Positions 14,108-22,552 of a DNA stretch of 25,227 bases are shown piece by piece. A model generated the notes under the pieces. The model made no database searches. It was not told where the DNA came from and saw nothing but the letters and a program-made list of their open reading frames with translations. Source of the DNA: Thermoprotei archaeon (GTDB lineage Archaea; Thermoproteota; Thermoprotei_A; Sulfolobales; Ignisphaeraceae); assembly GCA_003661775.1 (NCBI GenBank), contig QMWT01000007.1, positions 1 through 25,227 on the forward strand, in the 5' to 3' direction. Positions within the stretch are counted from its first letter, which is position 1; each line of letters opens with the position of its first letter. The position numbers and the translations under genes are program-made.

Positions 14108-14114
14108 TTTATAT
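14108..14114. promoter_or_regulatory. TATA box for gcvH, possibly bidirectional
   Basis: TTTATAT lies about 25 bases before ATG 14136, predicting a leaderless or nearly leaderless gcvH mRNA. Read on the other strand it is ATATAAA, about 27 bases upstream of the candidate sRNA C box at 14084, so one element could fire in both directions. Confidence 0.5.
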
Positions 14115-14135
14115 TGTGTGAAGTAGTTCTTAAAC

Positions 14136-14567
14136 ATGGTGTCAGTTATGGCAGAATCTTTCAAGGTTCTTGGGAAGTACCTTGTGATGAGGGATAGGCT
14201 GTACACAAAAACCCATGAATGGATCAAGGTGTTGAACGACGAGGCGCTTGTGGGGATAACGGATTACGCGCAGCAAAAACTGAGGAACATTGTTGGTATA
14301 GAGCTGCCGGAGTTAGGTCGCAGATACGGTAAGGGGGAGTCCATGGGGGTTATTGAATCTATAAAAAGTGTTGAAGATCTTTATGCACCTGTAACTCTCG
14401 AGGTCTTAGAGGTGAATAGGTCTCTAGAAGACGAACCTGAGAAGATGAACAAAGATCCCTACGGAGATGGCTGGGTAGCAAAGGTTAAGATAGTAAACAA
14501 AGATGAGCTCAACGAGCTCCTGAAGCCTGAAGACTATGCCAGGTTGATCGAAGAAGAGGAGAAGTAG
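14136..14567 (+). CDS. gcvH: Glycine cleavage system H protein
   Basis: The 143-residue protein is the lipoyl carrier of the glycine cleavage system, shuttling the aminomethyl group between the P, T and L proteins. It has LYTKTHEWIKVLNDEALVGITDYAQ (22-46), the lipoylation segment GVIESIKSVEDLYAPV with lysine 77 as attachment site, and EDEPEKMNKDPYGDGWVAKVKI near the C terminus, all characteristic of GcvH. ATG 14136 fits a leaderless mRNA; ATG 14151 (MAESFKVLG) is an alternative. No gcvT or gcvP is beside it, so the rest of the system lies elsewhere, or the protein serves another lipoate-dependent role. Confidence 0.94.
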   Translation: MVSVMAESFKVLGKYLVMRDRLYTKTHEWIKVLNDEALVGITDYAQQKLRNIVGIELPELGRRYGKGESMGVIESIKSVEDLYAPVTLEVLEVNRSLEDEPEKMNKDPYGDGWVAKVKIVNKDELNELLKPEDYARLIEEEEK

Positions 14568-14618
14568 TCAGCGAAGGGAGGTTATCCTCACTTTTCGGAG
14601 TACCGTAAGTCACATCAT
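14568..14618 (-). ncRNA. Box C/D sRNA with a 23S rRNA-like guide
   Basis: Minus-strand boxes: C ATGATGT (14618-14612), 13-nt guide, D' CCGA (14598-14595), 3-nt spacer, C' GTGAGGA (14591-14585), 13-nt guide, D CTGA (14571-14568). The two 13-nt guides are symmetrical. The D' guide GACUUACGGUACU pairs for eleven bases (one G-U) with AGUACCGUGAG, a highly conserved 23S segment; N+5 predicts methylation of the first C. The D-guide target would be CGAAGGGAGGUUA, not placed. It begins nine bases after the stop of the HTH/Zn-ribbon gene on the same strand, so it may be processed from that operon, and its D box abuts the gcvH stop codon. Confidence 0.65.
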
Positions 14619-14626
14619 CCTCTGCA

Positions 14627-14935
14627 CTACTTCTCCCTAATGATAGCAAACGCAGGAGGTTCTATAAGCCTCGAACCACATCGAGGACATTTGCTGGGCC
14701 TCCACGGTTCTTCAAGATCTGTGAATACGAATCCGCAAGAACGGCATCTAGGTAGCCTCATAACAAGTCTTTCGCGTCCGCCGCTGGTTCTCCATATCGT
14801 GCGGGCTACGTGTTTTAAATGTTCGTAAAGCTCTCTCTCATGGATATCGATACCTAGTATCCGTATAATTTGGTAGGCTGTTAGGAAGTGGTCCGTTTTG
14901 CGGAGAAGAGATATTATTCTCCTCCTAAGAGTCAA
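14627..14935 (-). CDS. HTH/zinc-ribbon transcriptional regulator (COG3357-like)
   Basis: The 102-residue protein combines an N-terminal winged helix (RRRIISLLRKTDHFLTAYQIIRILG, about 4-28, continuing IHERELYEHLKHVARTI) with a C-terminal zinc ribbon. The zinc ligands are two CXXC knuckles, CRSCGF (about 64-69) and CPRCGS (about 83-88). This matches the archaeal family of predicted regulators with an HTH fused to a Zn ribbon. Its target is unknown. It is the last of three co-directional genes, overlapping the CBS-domain gene by 11 bp, so it is probably translated from the same mRNA as the antiporter and CBS protein and may regulate that operon. A C/D sRNA lies just after its stop. Confidence 0.85.
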   Translation of the reverse strand: MTLRRRIISLLRKTDHFLTAYQIIRILGIDIHERELYEHLKHVARTIWRTSGGRERLVMRLPRCRSCGFVFTDLEEPWRPSKCPRCGSRLIEPPAFAIIREK

Positions 14936-15470
14936 GGTTTCTATCCTCGAAACGGGCTTCTTTTAGTACAGCACGGAATATTGCATGTGCAGTCACGATA
15001 CCCACAACAACACCTTCACGTGTAGTGACAACAGCATAGTTTGTGCCTGCGCTGCTCATATACTTTAACGCGTCTTCGACCAGCGAGTCTGTCCATAGAT
15101 GTGGAGGAAGTATAGTTGTTATATCCGAGGCAGAGAGACCTATGAGGGTTTCGTAAGGCATACGCGACCTTCTAAGACTACGTGAGACGCTTGAGAACGG
15201 GGCGAACATTGCTGTTGATCTGCGCCTGCCAAACATTAACATGAAATCTATGTACGATATTATGCCTTTGACTCTGTTCTTCTTATCGACTACTATTATA
15301 TAGTGCCTCCCGCTGCGTAGAAGATCTAGTACCTTGGGCATCTCCATCTCTTCCTCTACTAGAGCAAAGCGTGGGAGGAGTTCGCGGTACTTCTCCATGA
15401 ATTCTGAGAGCTTCATGGAGAGCACGGCCTCGATCGCTTTGTAAAACCTAGCCGCTACATCTCTCTCCAT
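14925..15470 (-). CDS. CBS-domain pair protein
   Basis: The 181-residue protein has two CBS motifs forming one Bateman module. The first covers about 25-75 (RFALVEEEMEMPKVLDLLRSGRHYIIVVDKKNRVKGIISYIDFM) and the second about 110-170 (DALKYMSSAGTNYAVVTTREGVVVGIVTAHAIFRAVL). Bateman modules bind AMP, ATP, SAM or similar ligands and switch partner proteins. The basic linker (RRRSTAMFAPFSSVSRSLRRSR) could contact the membrane or nucleic acid. It starts six bases after the antiporter stop and overlaps the regulator gene, so it may act as the nucleotide sensor for the antiporter; that partnership is inferred from gene order only. Confidence 0.85.
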   Translation of the reverse strand: MERDVAARFYKAIEAVLSMKLSEFMEKYRELLPRFALVEEEMEMPKVLDLLRSGRHYIIVVDKKNRVKGIISYIDFMLMFGRRRSTAMFAPFSSVSRSLRRSRMPYETLIGLSASDITTILPPHLWTDSLVEDALKYMSSAGTNYAVVTTREGVVVGIVTAHAIFRAVLKEARFEDRNLDS

Positions 15471-15476
15471 AACCCT

Positions 15477-16700
15477 CTACCTCTGTTTCCTTCGTATTCT
15501 TCTCCATCTAAATACGATTTGGGTTGTTGGTGGGCCGTGTTCAAAGACTATCTTTAGCATGGGTGGTGTCACGATATTGGTTGTCAGGACTATGAGAAGG
15601 GCTGCAAGGTATACCTCTGGCCCTAGAATGCCGTAGCTGTACCCCATATACGCGGCGATCACGCAAAACTCTGCTCGGGGAAACAGTCCCACGGCTGTTC
15701 TCAAAGCTGTGTGTATAGGGTACCCTATCAGGAACGATGTGAGACCTCCACCGAGAGTTTTGCCTAGGAATGCTCCGCCTATCATCGCTAGGTAGAAAGC
15801 TAAGTATTCTGCCCTTAGCGTGGCCTTGAGATCTAGACCAGCTGCTGTAACCATAAAGAATACTACCGAAAATATCAATGATAGGAACCTCATCCTCTCT
15901 GCGACACGTCTTATACCTATTGCCTCGGAAAAAGCTAGACCTACGGCGTAGGCTGCTATAAGAGGTGAGAGGTGGAGGTATTGGGTTAGATATGCTGCCA
16001 GTGCGAAAATGCCCAAGAGCATTGATGAAAGAGCCTCGTCTACGTGCATTTTCATGACAGTTCTCACAATAAGGTTTGAAAGTTTATGGAGTATGAGTAC
16101 TGTGGCTATCCAGAACAAGAAAGCTGTAGCTACAGTGCTTGCGATTGTGATAAGATCGAACTTCCCTGTCCTAATAAAGGACGCCCCGACGACCAGAGTT
16201 ATTAATGCGATCAGATCATCTAGCACTGCGACTCCCAGAATTGTATAGCCTTCAGGAGTACCCAGCTTGCCTATTTCGATTAGCGTTCTTATACTAACGC
16301 TTACACTCGTAGCTTCAAGTACTGCACCTATGAAGTAGGCTGAGCGGGGTGTGTACCCGAATGCTATCCCTATCGCGTAGCCTATTGAGAATGCCGCTAT
16401 TGCCTCTCCAAGCGTTATTATACAGTACATCTTCAAGTTCCGCATGAAATCACGGTATCTAGTTTCTAGCCCTGCATAGAACAAGAGTATTGTTGCGCCA
16501 AACCACCCCACGGTCTTTATAACATCGTTTATGGGGAAGATGTTGAGCAGTGTTGCGCCCAGTAATAAACCAGCAACGAGATCTCCGATGACCGGCGGGA
16601 ATCTGAGCCTTGCGAAAATCTCCTCAAAGAGCTTGCCCACGAGCATTGCAAGCGCTAGTGCCAACATCAAGTTCGTCAAAAGATACTCTACCGTCAGCAT
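15477..16700 (-). CDS. Cation/proton antiporter, CPA2 (KefB/NapA-like) family
   Basis: The 407-residue integral membrane protein has about 12-13 hydrophobic helices. Family features include FPPVIGDLVAGLLLGATLL near the N terminus, GLETRYRDFMRNLK in the first third, TILGVAVLDDLIALITLV, where the AVLDD aspartate pair corresponds to the ion-binding Asp residues of NapA/KefB antiporters, and GLFPRAEFCVIAAYMGYSYG in the later half. It would exchange Na+ or K+ for H+ across the cytoplasmic membrane. There is no TrkA-N (RCK) domain at the C terminus, which ends in a basic tail (FRWRRIRRKQR). ATG 16700 is preceded by GGTGATGA as ribosome-binding site. It leads the antiporter-CBS-regulator operon. Confidence 0.88.
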   Translation of the reverse strand: MLTVEYLLTNLMLALALAMLVGKLFEEIFARLRFPPVIGDLVAGLLLGATLLNIFPINDVIKTVGWFGATILLFYAGLETRYRDFMRNLKMYCIITLGEAIAAFSIGYAIGIAFGYTPRSAYFIGAVLEATSVSVSIRTLIEIGKLGTPEGYTILGVAVLDDLIALITLVVGASFIRTGKFDLITIASTVATAFLFWIATVLILHKLSNLIVRTVMKMHVDEALSSMLLGIFALAAYLTQYLHLSPLIAAYAVGLAFSEAIGIRRVAERMRFLSLIFSVVFFMVTAAGLDLKATLRAEYLAFYLAMIGGAFLGKTLGGGLTSFLIGYPIHTALRTAVGLFPRAEFCVIAAYMGYSYGILGPEVYLAALLIVLTTNIVTPPMLKIVFEHGPPTTQIVFRWRRIRRKQR

Positions 16701-16907
16701 TCATCACCTTCAAATCTATTCGCGTCCTGGGAAACTTAGTTACTGAGTTCTTTATATCGCGCTAAGACAGCCTAGGCACAGCAAGTATTAAACATGCTCT
16801 GGGAACAAGGGGCGTTGCTATATCAGGATAACCTTTGTTACCAGGCCAGAGGCGCGAAATATCAGAGGTATAGAGCTAATAGCGGAGTTCGTAGATGAGA
16901 AGCGTGG

Positions 16908-16961
16908 ATGATGAGCCTCGATCCCTCGATCCTCGGAATGAAGAAGCATGGGACGTGCTGA
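16908..16961 (+). ncRNA. Probable box C/D sRNA upstream of hel308
   Basis: Box C is ATGATGA (16908-16914), C' is ATGAAGA (16938-16944), followed by a 13-nt guide and box D CTGA (16958-16961). No clean D' is seen; the expected place after a 12-nt guide reads CGAT. The predicted D-guide target is CACGUCCCAUGCU. A TATA-like GCTAATA lies about 27-33 bases upstream. It fills the otherwise empty interval between the divergent antiporter and hel308 genes (16747-17047). Confidence 0.55.
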
Positions 16962-17021
16962 CACCAGCACCGCGTAACAAAACTTCTCTATGAGACTTCG
17001 GAAAAATTCGGCCCAGACCCA

Positions 17022-17029
17022 CTTATATA
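17022..17029 (+). promoter_or_regulatory. TATA box for hel308
   Basis: CTTATATA is centred about 23 bases before GTG 17048, so transcription should begin at or next to the start codon (leaderless mRNA). This supports GTG 17048 as the true start even though no ribosome-binding sequence precedes it. Confidence 0.65.
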
Positions 17030-17047
17030 GCTACTTTAGACATAGCA

Positions 17048-19189
17048 GTGGTAAACGGTGTTCGCGCAGCCTTGAGCGAGTTAGAGAGACTAGGGCTTCC
17101 AAGGGTGGTAATCGAGGGGCTCAAGCTCAAAGGTATAGCGAGCCTAACTCCTCCGCAGAGGGAGGCGGTAGATAAAGGTCTACTTAATGGACGTAATATC
17201 GTGGTATCGGCTCCTACAGCAAGCGGAAAAACATTAATAGCTGAACTAGCGCTTGTCGCCGCAGCGCTACGCGGAAGAATAGGAGTATATGCCACACCGC
17301 TAAAAGCCTTAGCATCGGAGAAGTTTGCTGAATTCAAACTCTGGGAGAAGTTCGGACTTAAGATAGGGATCTCGACGGGTGACTTCGAGGAACCAGGTGA
17401 GGCTCTGGGCAAGTACGATATTATAGTCGCCACATACGAAAGACTTGACTCGCTATTCAGGCACAGACCGCGTTGGCTCGAAAGGCTGGGCACTGTCGTT
17501 ATAGACGAGTTACACACGATTAATGATGGTGAAAGAGGGCCTATAGTTGAGCTCATAGCTACACGAGCATTAACCCTTGGGAGGCAGATTGTAGGGCTTT
17601 CAGCGACCGTGGGCAACCCGTCTAAACTTGCCAAGTGGTTAGATGCAGAACTCGTAGTTAGCAACTGGAGACCAGTGAAACTGATTGAAGGTTTCTATAA
17701 CAAGAGAAAAAACATCATAGAATTCGTTGATGGTAGGGCGGAGGAGGTTAGGACCGGCGATGTGATTGCTCATGTTGTTACGAAGGCTCTAAAAGAGGAT
17801 TATCAAGTGCTGATATTTCTCCAAGCTAGGAGAAGGGCTGAGCATACAGCGAGTAGGGTAGCCGAACTCGTCAATAAAGCACTTGACTCCTATGACAAAA
17901 ATCGACTAAGAGAGTTAGTGAGCGAATTAAGAGAATCATCTTCGTCAGCCATCGAGAGAGAGAAGCTGGGGCAGTTAATCGAGAAAGGAGTTGCATTTCA
18001 CCATGCCGGATTATCTTATGGTGCCCGCAGAGTTATCGAGAAGGGATTCAGGGCCCGGTTGTTGAAGGTAGTGTGTGCAACTCCAACTCTCGCAGCAGGT
18101 ATAAACATGCCTGCTAGAAGAGTATTGGTATATACGCGGAGGTTTGAACACGGATATCTACGCCCTATATCGATAGCCGAGTACAAGCAAATGGCGGGAA
18201 GAGCAGGAAGACCGCAGTTCGACCCCTATGGCGAGGCGATCATAGTTGATGCTCCACCGGCCGAGGCGCGTAAGTACATAACTAGCCAGCCAGAGCCTGT
18301 GCTATCCAAGTTATGGAATGAACGTGCTCTAAGAATTCATGTACTAGCGACCGTGGTATCAGGATACGCCAGAACAATCGAGGAGGTTGTTAGCTTCTTC
18401 TCTAAAACTTTTGGCGCACAAGACTATCGTTTTATACTTTCGAGAGGCAAGATCGTCAAGGTGATCGATGAGCTTAGTGAAATGGGTATGCTTACGCGAA
18501 ACGGTTATCTCGTTCCAACAGCGCTGGGCGAAGCTGTGTCAAGACTGTACATAGACCCTCTGTCAGCCGATAGAATAGTTAAGGTATTAAAAGAGTTCGA
18601 CGAGGTCGATGATATATTCTACCTCCATTTAATAGCGTACACGCCCGACTTCAACCGGGTCAGGATTACAAGGTATGCTGAACTTGAGGATGAAGCTATC
18701 TACTTAGCAAACGAAGAGCTTATACCTAGACCCCCGTTAAGCGATGTTGAGTTTGAGGAATGGCTACGAGCATACAAGATCGCAAGGATCCTAGAGGCGT
18801 GGATAAACGAAGTTGATGAGGATAGTATTGTGAATAGCTTTGGTATAGGGCCAGGAGACTTGGCGGCGATCGTGGACACAGCTTCTTGGTTGTTGAATGC
18901 CGCAGCAACAATATGTAGGGTAGCCAGTCTTGAGAAACACTTCCGAAAACTGCATATACTGGCTAGGCGAGTAGAAAACGGTGTAAAGGAGGATCTTCTC
19001 GAGCTAGTCAAGGTGAAGGGTATAGGGCGTGTGAGGGCTAGGGTTTTAGCAAATCGGGGAATTAAAACGATCGAGATGTTAGCCGCCGCGTCTCCAACAA
19101 AGATCGCTGTTCTTCCTGGGTTCGGAGAAAGAGTGGCTCGTAAGGTGATCGAGGAAGCAAGAAAGCTCTTAAAATCATTACATTCTTAG
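17048..19189 (+). CDS. hel308: Hel308 (Ski2-like) superfamily 2 DNA helicase
   Basis: The 713-residue protein is a 3'-5' helicase that unwinds lagging strands at stalled replication forks. Seen in order are a Q-motif-like LTPPQREAVDKG, Walker A SAPTASGKT (about 54-62), ATPLKALASEKF (motif Ia), Walker B VVIDELHTI (about 150-158, DELH box), LSATVGNP (motif III), GVAFHHAGLSYGARRVIE and CATPTLAAGINMPARRV (motifs IV-V), QMAGRAGRPQFDPYG (motif VI, from about 380), the winged helix and ratchet domain, and a C-terminal helix-hairpin-helix domain (VKGIGRVRARVLANRG, VLPGFGERVARKVI). Length and domain order are normal for archaeal Hel308. Its end overlaps the convergent DUF58 gene by 12 bp. Confidence 0.95.
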   Translation: MVNGVRAALSELERLGLPRVVIEGLKLKGIASLTPPQREAVDKGLLNGRNIVVSAPTASGKTLIAELALVAAALRGRIGVYATPLKALASEKFAEFKLWEKFGLKIGISTGDFEEPGEALGKYDIIVATYERLDSLFRHRPRWLERLGTVVIDELHTINDGERGPIVELIATRALTLGRQIVGLSATVGNPSKLAKWLDAELVVSNWRPVKLIEGFYNKRKNIIEFVDGRAEEVRTGDVIAHVVTKALKEDYQVLIFLQARRRAEHTASRVAELVNKALDSYDKNRLRELVSELRESSSSAIEREKLGQLIEKGVAFHHAGLSYGARRVIEKGFRARLLKVVCATPTLAAGINMPARRVLVYTRRFEHGYLRPISIAEYKQMAGRAGRPQFDPYGEAIIVDAPPAEARKYITSQPEPVLSKLWNERALRIHVLATVVSGYARTIEEVVSFFSKTFGAQDYRFILSRGKIVKVIDELSEMGMLTRNGYLVPTALGEAVSRLYIDPLSADRIVKVLKEFDEVDDIFYLHLIAYTPDFNRVRITRYAELEDEAIYLANEELIPRPPLSDVEFEEWLRAYKIARILEAWINEVDEDSIVNSFGIGPGDLAAIVDTASWLLNAAATICRVASLEKHFRKLHILARRVENGVKEDLLELVKVKGIGRVRARVLANRGIKTIEMLAAASPTKIAVLPGFGERVARKVIEEARKLLKSLHS

Positions 19190-20542
19190 CCTAGCTAATT
19201 CTATATGTTTAACGATCTCGTATACTAAGTTCTTGGGGTGCACCACGATTGTGGGTATCCCCACGGCTTTAAGAAGGTTTAGAGAGCGAAGACGAGTCTT
19301 GATGAGATCTTTGGAACGTAGGAGATAAAGCATGTCATTGACCCTACTCAGTTCGCGAATCTCAAAGAGCTCTACTAGAGGAGCTACAAGGTGCACTTCA
19401 TGCCCTGATTCTATGAATCTACGCAGTGTAAAGGCCACCTCCTCAGCCTCGTCTTCGTCGAAGAGAGAAGTGAATAAGAAGACCATGGTTTTTTCGCGGG
19501 GCATTCTCTGTGGGAGAATGTATCTTAACAACCAGCCAAGACTTCTTGGAGAGATGTATCTCCCAATTTCTATGAGTTTAGGTGAAGGCCATTCGATAGA
19601 TGCTAATGTGTTTGAGAAGGCAGTTACAGCGTAATCGCCTCGAACGAAGGGGGTTCCTCCGTGAATCTCATCGCTTAGGTAGATGAGCATGAGATTATCG
19701 CCGCGTTTTGCTGAGTGCATCGCCACGGAGAGTATCGTACGTGAAGATAGCTCGAAGGGGGTACGCCCTACGGGTCCTACGAACATAGGAGTGCGTGCAT
19801 CGAGTAGAAAGATTATGTAGACAGACGCCTCATGCTCGAATAATTTGACGTAGAGCTTAGATGTGCGGGCGTATGCTTTCCATTCAATATGTCTATACTC
19901 GTCTCCTGGAAAATACTCGCGTATGCCGAAAAACTCGGTTCCAAAACCTTTTCTACGAGTTTTTGTTAGGCCTCCAAGCCTCGCGATCACTACTTCGCGT
20001 AGCATGGCGGGGGGCATTGGCCTTGGATGTATTTTCACATACTTAACGTCGAACACCTTACTTATGGAAATGAAAAGAGCTAGAGGATCTCTATACACAA
20101 CCTCTAGAGGCCCGATCCCGTGTGAACCAAGGCGTCCCTCTACACAGAGCTCAACCTTGTAACATGTTCCTTTAGCTAGAGGGAAACGGTTAGTAGTAGA
20201 ACCTTTGACTACCTTTAGCTCGGGTGGTATGGGAATTCTAATTTCTATCGATGGAATGTGAATGCCGCTCTTGTTCTCAACCTCTATTGTTATGCAGAGA
20301 AGTTCGTTCTCGATAGCTGCGGAGGGGATGTTGATTTGTTTAACTATGCTTTGGGCAGGTGGATAAGAAAAGAGCCTTGCATACATAGCGCTGATCAGTG
20401 ATAACAAGAATAAGGATGTTCCTAGCAATGTAAGAAACTCTATATTGCCACGTATGAAGAGAGATGCGAGCAGAGCTAAAGCAGCTAGGGATAGAAGCTC
20501 GTAAAGTCTATGTGTAGGTGCAACCTCCCGCCGCTCCTCCAT
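19178..20542 (-). CDS. DUF58 domain membrane-anchored protein
   Basis: The 454-residue protein begins with two transmembrane helices (about residues 15-31 and 36-54), then an extracytoplasmic-like beta domain (about 65-170), then the DUF58 signature GFGTEFFGIREYFPGDEYRHIEWKAYARTSKLYVK (about 200-235). A von Willebrand A-like fold follows, with VYIIFLLDARTPM (DAR in place of the usual D-S-S MIDAS start) and MVFLFTSLFDEDEAEEVA. DUF58 proteins are usually encoded with MoxR AAA+ ATPases and DUF4129/DUF4350 membrane proteins, a conserved set of uncertain function thought to assemble or activate surface or metal-dependent complexes. It diverges from a DUF4129/DUF4350-type operon across 90 bases; no MoxR gene is in the window. 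Confidence 0.88.
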   Translation of the reverse strand: MEERREVAPTHRLYELLSLAALALLASLFIRGNIEFLTLLGTSLFLLSLISAMYARLFSYPPAQSIVKQINIPSAAIENELLCITIEVENKSGIHIPSIEIRIPIPPELKVVKGSTTNRFPLAKGTCYKVELCVEGRLGSHGIGPLEVVYRDPLALFISISKVFDVKYVKIHPRPMPPAMLREVVIARLGGLTKTRRKGFGTEFFGIREYFPGDEYRHIEWKAYARTSKLYVKLFEHEASVYIIFLLDARTPMFVGPVGRTPFELSSRTILSVAMHSAKRGDNLMLIYLSDEIHGGTPFVRGDYAVTAFSNTLASIEWPSPKLIEIGRYISPRSLGWLLRYILPQRMPREKTMVFLFTSLFDEDEAEEVAFTLRRFIESGHEVHLVAPLVELFEIRELSRVNDMLYLLRSKDLIKTRLRSLNLLKAVGIPTIVVHPKNLVYEIVKHIELARLRM

Positions 20543-20632
20543 AAATTTGCAACCTCAGAACTCACGATGTTAGCAATTTACAACTGCTTATTAATCTTCT
20601 AGAAAAAGAGCTAGGTAATGGAGGGTACATGT
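20543..20632. promoter_or_regulatory. Divergent promoter region of the DUF58 and DUF4129-like genes
   Basis: The plus-strand TATA candidate is CTTATTAAT (20587-20595). With the GGAGGG at 20620-20625 it supports ATG 20633 as start of the DUF4129-like gene. On the minus strand TAAATTGC (about 20580-20573) lies 31-38 bases before the DUF58 start, which suggests a short or absent leader there. The shared region predicts coordinated expression of both arms. Confidence 0.45.
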
Positions 20633-22552
20633 ATGAAGTTCATAGCATTTTTTCTATTGATGCTATTAATGGTGAGTATACTTGATGCGGCGCTAATAGC
20701 GTCACAGGAGCTTAGACACAGTAGAGAAGTCGAAGATGTGGTTTCGAACTATATACTTAGAGTTGAATCTATAAAGGATTGGTTAGACGAGATCGTGGAG
20801 TGCGATAAGCTTGGAATATGTCACCTAAGCAACTACATAAGAAGTTCGGAATGGACCTCCGCATATTCGGAATTGTTTAAAGATGCGAATAAGAGCAGTA
20901 CTATCGCTTGGCTATTGACCCCGGAGGTCTTTCTAGGAATTAAGAGCTTCGTTATGAATAAATCGGGCGAGCTTACACTCGATGATGTAGTGCTCATAGC
21001 GTCCTTGGCAGCTCGTGATAGTATAATCAAGAATGAGCTTCTCTCACTATACAAGGAAATTAGCGAGCAACGAATAAGTTTTAGAGCGCTGAGTTCACGG
21101 GCTAACAAAATTGTTGCTTTGCTGAGTAGCGGTGTAAATGCTACGGATAGACTGCTCCTTAAGTTAGTAATCCAGGCATTGATAGAAATTGGGATACCTA
21201 TTAGCTCTTCACCCACATACACAAAAGAGGACGTCTTGGTGTTAGCTAACTGCGTAGCAAATCTAGTCAGTGTGGTCAAGGATAGAGGGTTGCGCACCGC
21301 TATGGTGAAGCTGGCATCTTCGCTTCAGAAGGCCTCTATTGAACCCCCTAACGAAGAGATAGCTTCAGAAGTAGACGTAGTGAGTGCTTACTTCAAGTTA
21401 GAACCTTCAAGAGCACCGCTCCTCATAATGCTACTCCTAAATACGATGTTTCCAGAAGGGTACGAGCTCAAACGCTCAAAACAGCTTCAAGTAGAGAAAA
21501 CGATAGAACTTCTGGCAGTAATCTACCGTGTAGTTTCGGAGGGGCGTTTGAAGAATGTTGATCTTCAAGAAGCTGTCGAACTTGCCCTAACGTACCTCGA
21601 GAGCAAGGATGTGGAATTAGATGTTGAGATTGTGCACGAGGTTTTTGAAAGGATAGCAGCTACTAACAAGACGGCGTCTCCTAAAGACGTAGAACAGCTC
21701 ATTGTTGAAATGCTTAAAAAACATGTGTTGGAGTACGGAGAATACAGCCCACCAAGTAACATCGTTGCTGATGAAGTAGCGAGAGGTAATTCCGCTAATG
21801 CGCTGACGATTCCCGAAGAAGGCCGGGCTACGGTATATGGTAAATGGGAAGGTGTTGATGAAGAGGATGTGTCGTTGGTGCCTGACGGGAAAATATCCTT
21901 AGGGTTTAAAAACGAGCTTGTTAGAGAGAGCAGAGCTCTGAACGAACAGCAGTCGGACCGTGAACTTGCTTCTACAGGTTCTGTGTTCGGTTCTACGAAG
22001 CATCGCAACGTTCTAAGTGCAGTAATAAAGTCTTTGAACAAAAGGTTAGCAGTCAGAACGTATAGTTTTAGAGCTTCAGTTCTTGAGGAGGAGGTAACCT
22101 ACAGAGTTAGTAGAATTGAAAATAGCGCTGTAAGAAGAGAGTCTGTGTGGAGTCCATTAGGTATAGCGATCATAGCTATAGGAATTGTGAGTGTGGTGTT
22201 CACCCTAGTATTTACAAGATTGAGAAAAATGATCTTGTTAAGCGTGCCAGGATCAACAAATGTAGGTAAGAGGAGTAGACTACAGAGTAATGGATATGGA
22301 CGTGTAGTTGAGCTCTATTGGAAAAGTGTTGAAGTGTTAAAGAAATACGTTCCTAGGCTAGATAGCGAGACTCATCGAGAATATCTCGCTAAGGTCAGGA
22401 ATATGAAGAGTATAGCAAGGCATACAGTGAAGTTATTTGAACGTATTACGGAAATGTACGAGATTGCTAGATATTCCAAGAGGAGTGTGGACAAGAGAGC
22501 GCTCGAGGAGTGTTTCTATGAAATGCTTAGCTACGAACAAAAAGCTGGCTAG
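20633..22552 (+). CDS. Large membrane-anchored protein with C-terminal DUF4129-like domain
   Basis: The product is about 639 residues. An N-terminal hydrophobic segment (FIAFFLLMLLMVSILDAALIA) is a signal peptide or anchor. A long, mostly helical and probably extracytoplasmic region (about 25-500) follows. A second transmembrane helix (about 508-528, GIAIIAIGIVSVVFTLVF) leads to a cytoplasmic tail with the DUF4129 pattern: VVELYWKSVEVLKKYVPRLDSETHREYLAKV, then FERITEMYEIARYSKRSVDK, where the family has T-pE-yl and F-------Ary. Nothing enzymatic is visible. ATG 20633 is favoured over ATG 20618 because GGAGGG lies seven bases upstream. The next gene begins 35 bases before this one ends. The gene context (DUF58, DUF4350-like) supports the assignment. 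Confidence 0.75.
   Translation: MKFIAFFLLMLLMVSILDAALIASQELRHSREVEDVVSNYILRVESIKDWLDEIVECDKLGICHLSNYIRSSEWTSAYSELFKDANKSSTIAWLLTPEVFLGIKSFVMNKSGELTLDDVVLIASLAARDSIIKNELLSLYKEISEQRISFRALSSRANKIVALLSSGVNATDRLLLKLVIQALIEIGIPISSSPTYTKEDVLVLANCVANLVSVVKDRGLRTAMVKLASSLQKASIEPPNEEIASEVDVVSAYFKLEPSRAPLLIMLLLNTMFPEGYELKRSKQLQVEKTIELLAVIYRVVSEGRLKNVDLQEAVELALTYLESKDVELDVEIVHEVFERIAATNKTASPKDVEQLIVEMLKKHVLEYGEYSPPSNIVADEVARGNSANALTIPEEGRATVYGKWEGVDEEDVSLVPDGKISLGFKNELVRESRALNEQQSDRELASTGSVFGSTKHRNVLSAVIKSLNKRLAVRTYSFRASVLEEEVTYRVSRIENSAVRRESVWSPLGIAIIAIGIVSVVFTLVFTRLRKMILLSVPGSTNVGKRSRLQSNGYGRVVELYWKSVEVLKKYVPRLDSETHREYLAKVRNMKSIARHTVKLFERITEMYEIARYSKRSVDKRALEECFYEMLSYEQKAG

Noticed and set aside
14184..14190. 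GTGATGA box C in gcvH
   Set aside because: No CTGA at 12-13 nt and it is inside a well-conserved coding sequence; chance occurrence.
16701..16707. GTGATGA on the minus strand before the antiporter gene
   Set aside because: It is the ribosome-binding sequence of that gene and has no correctly spaced D or D' box.
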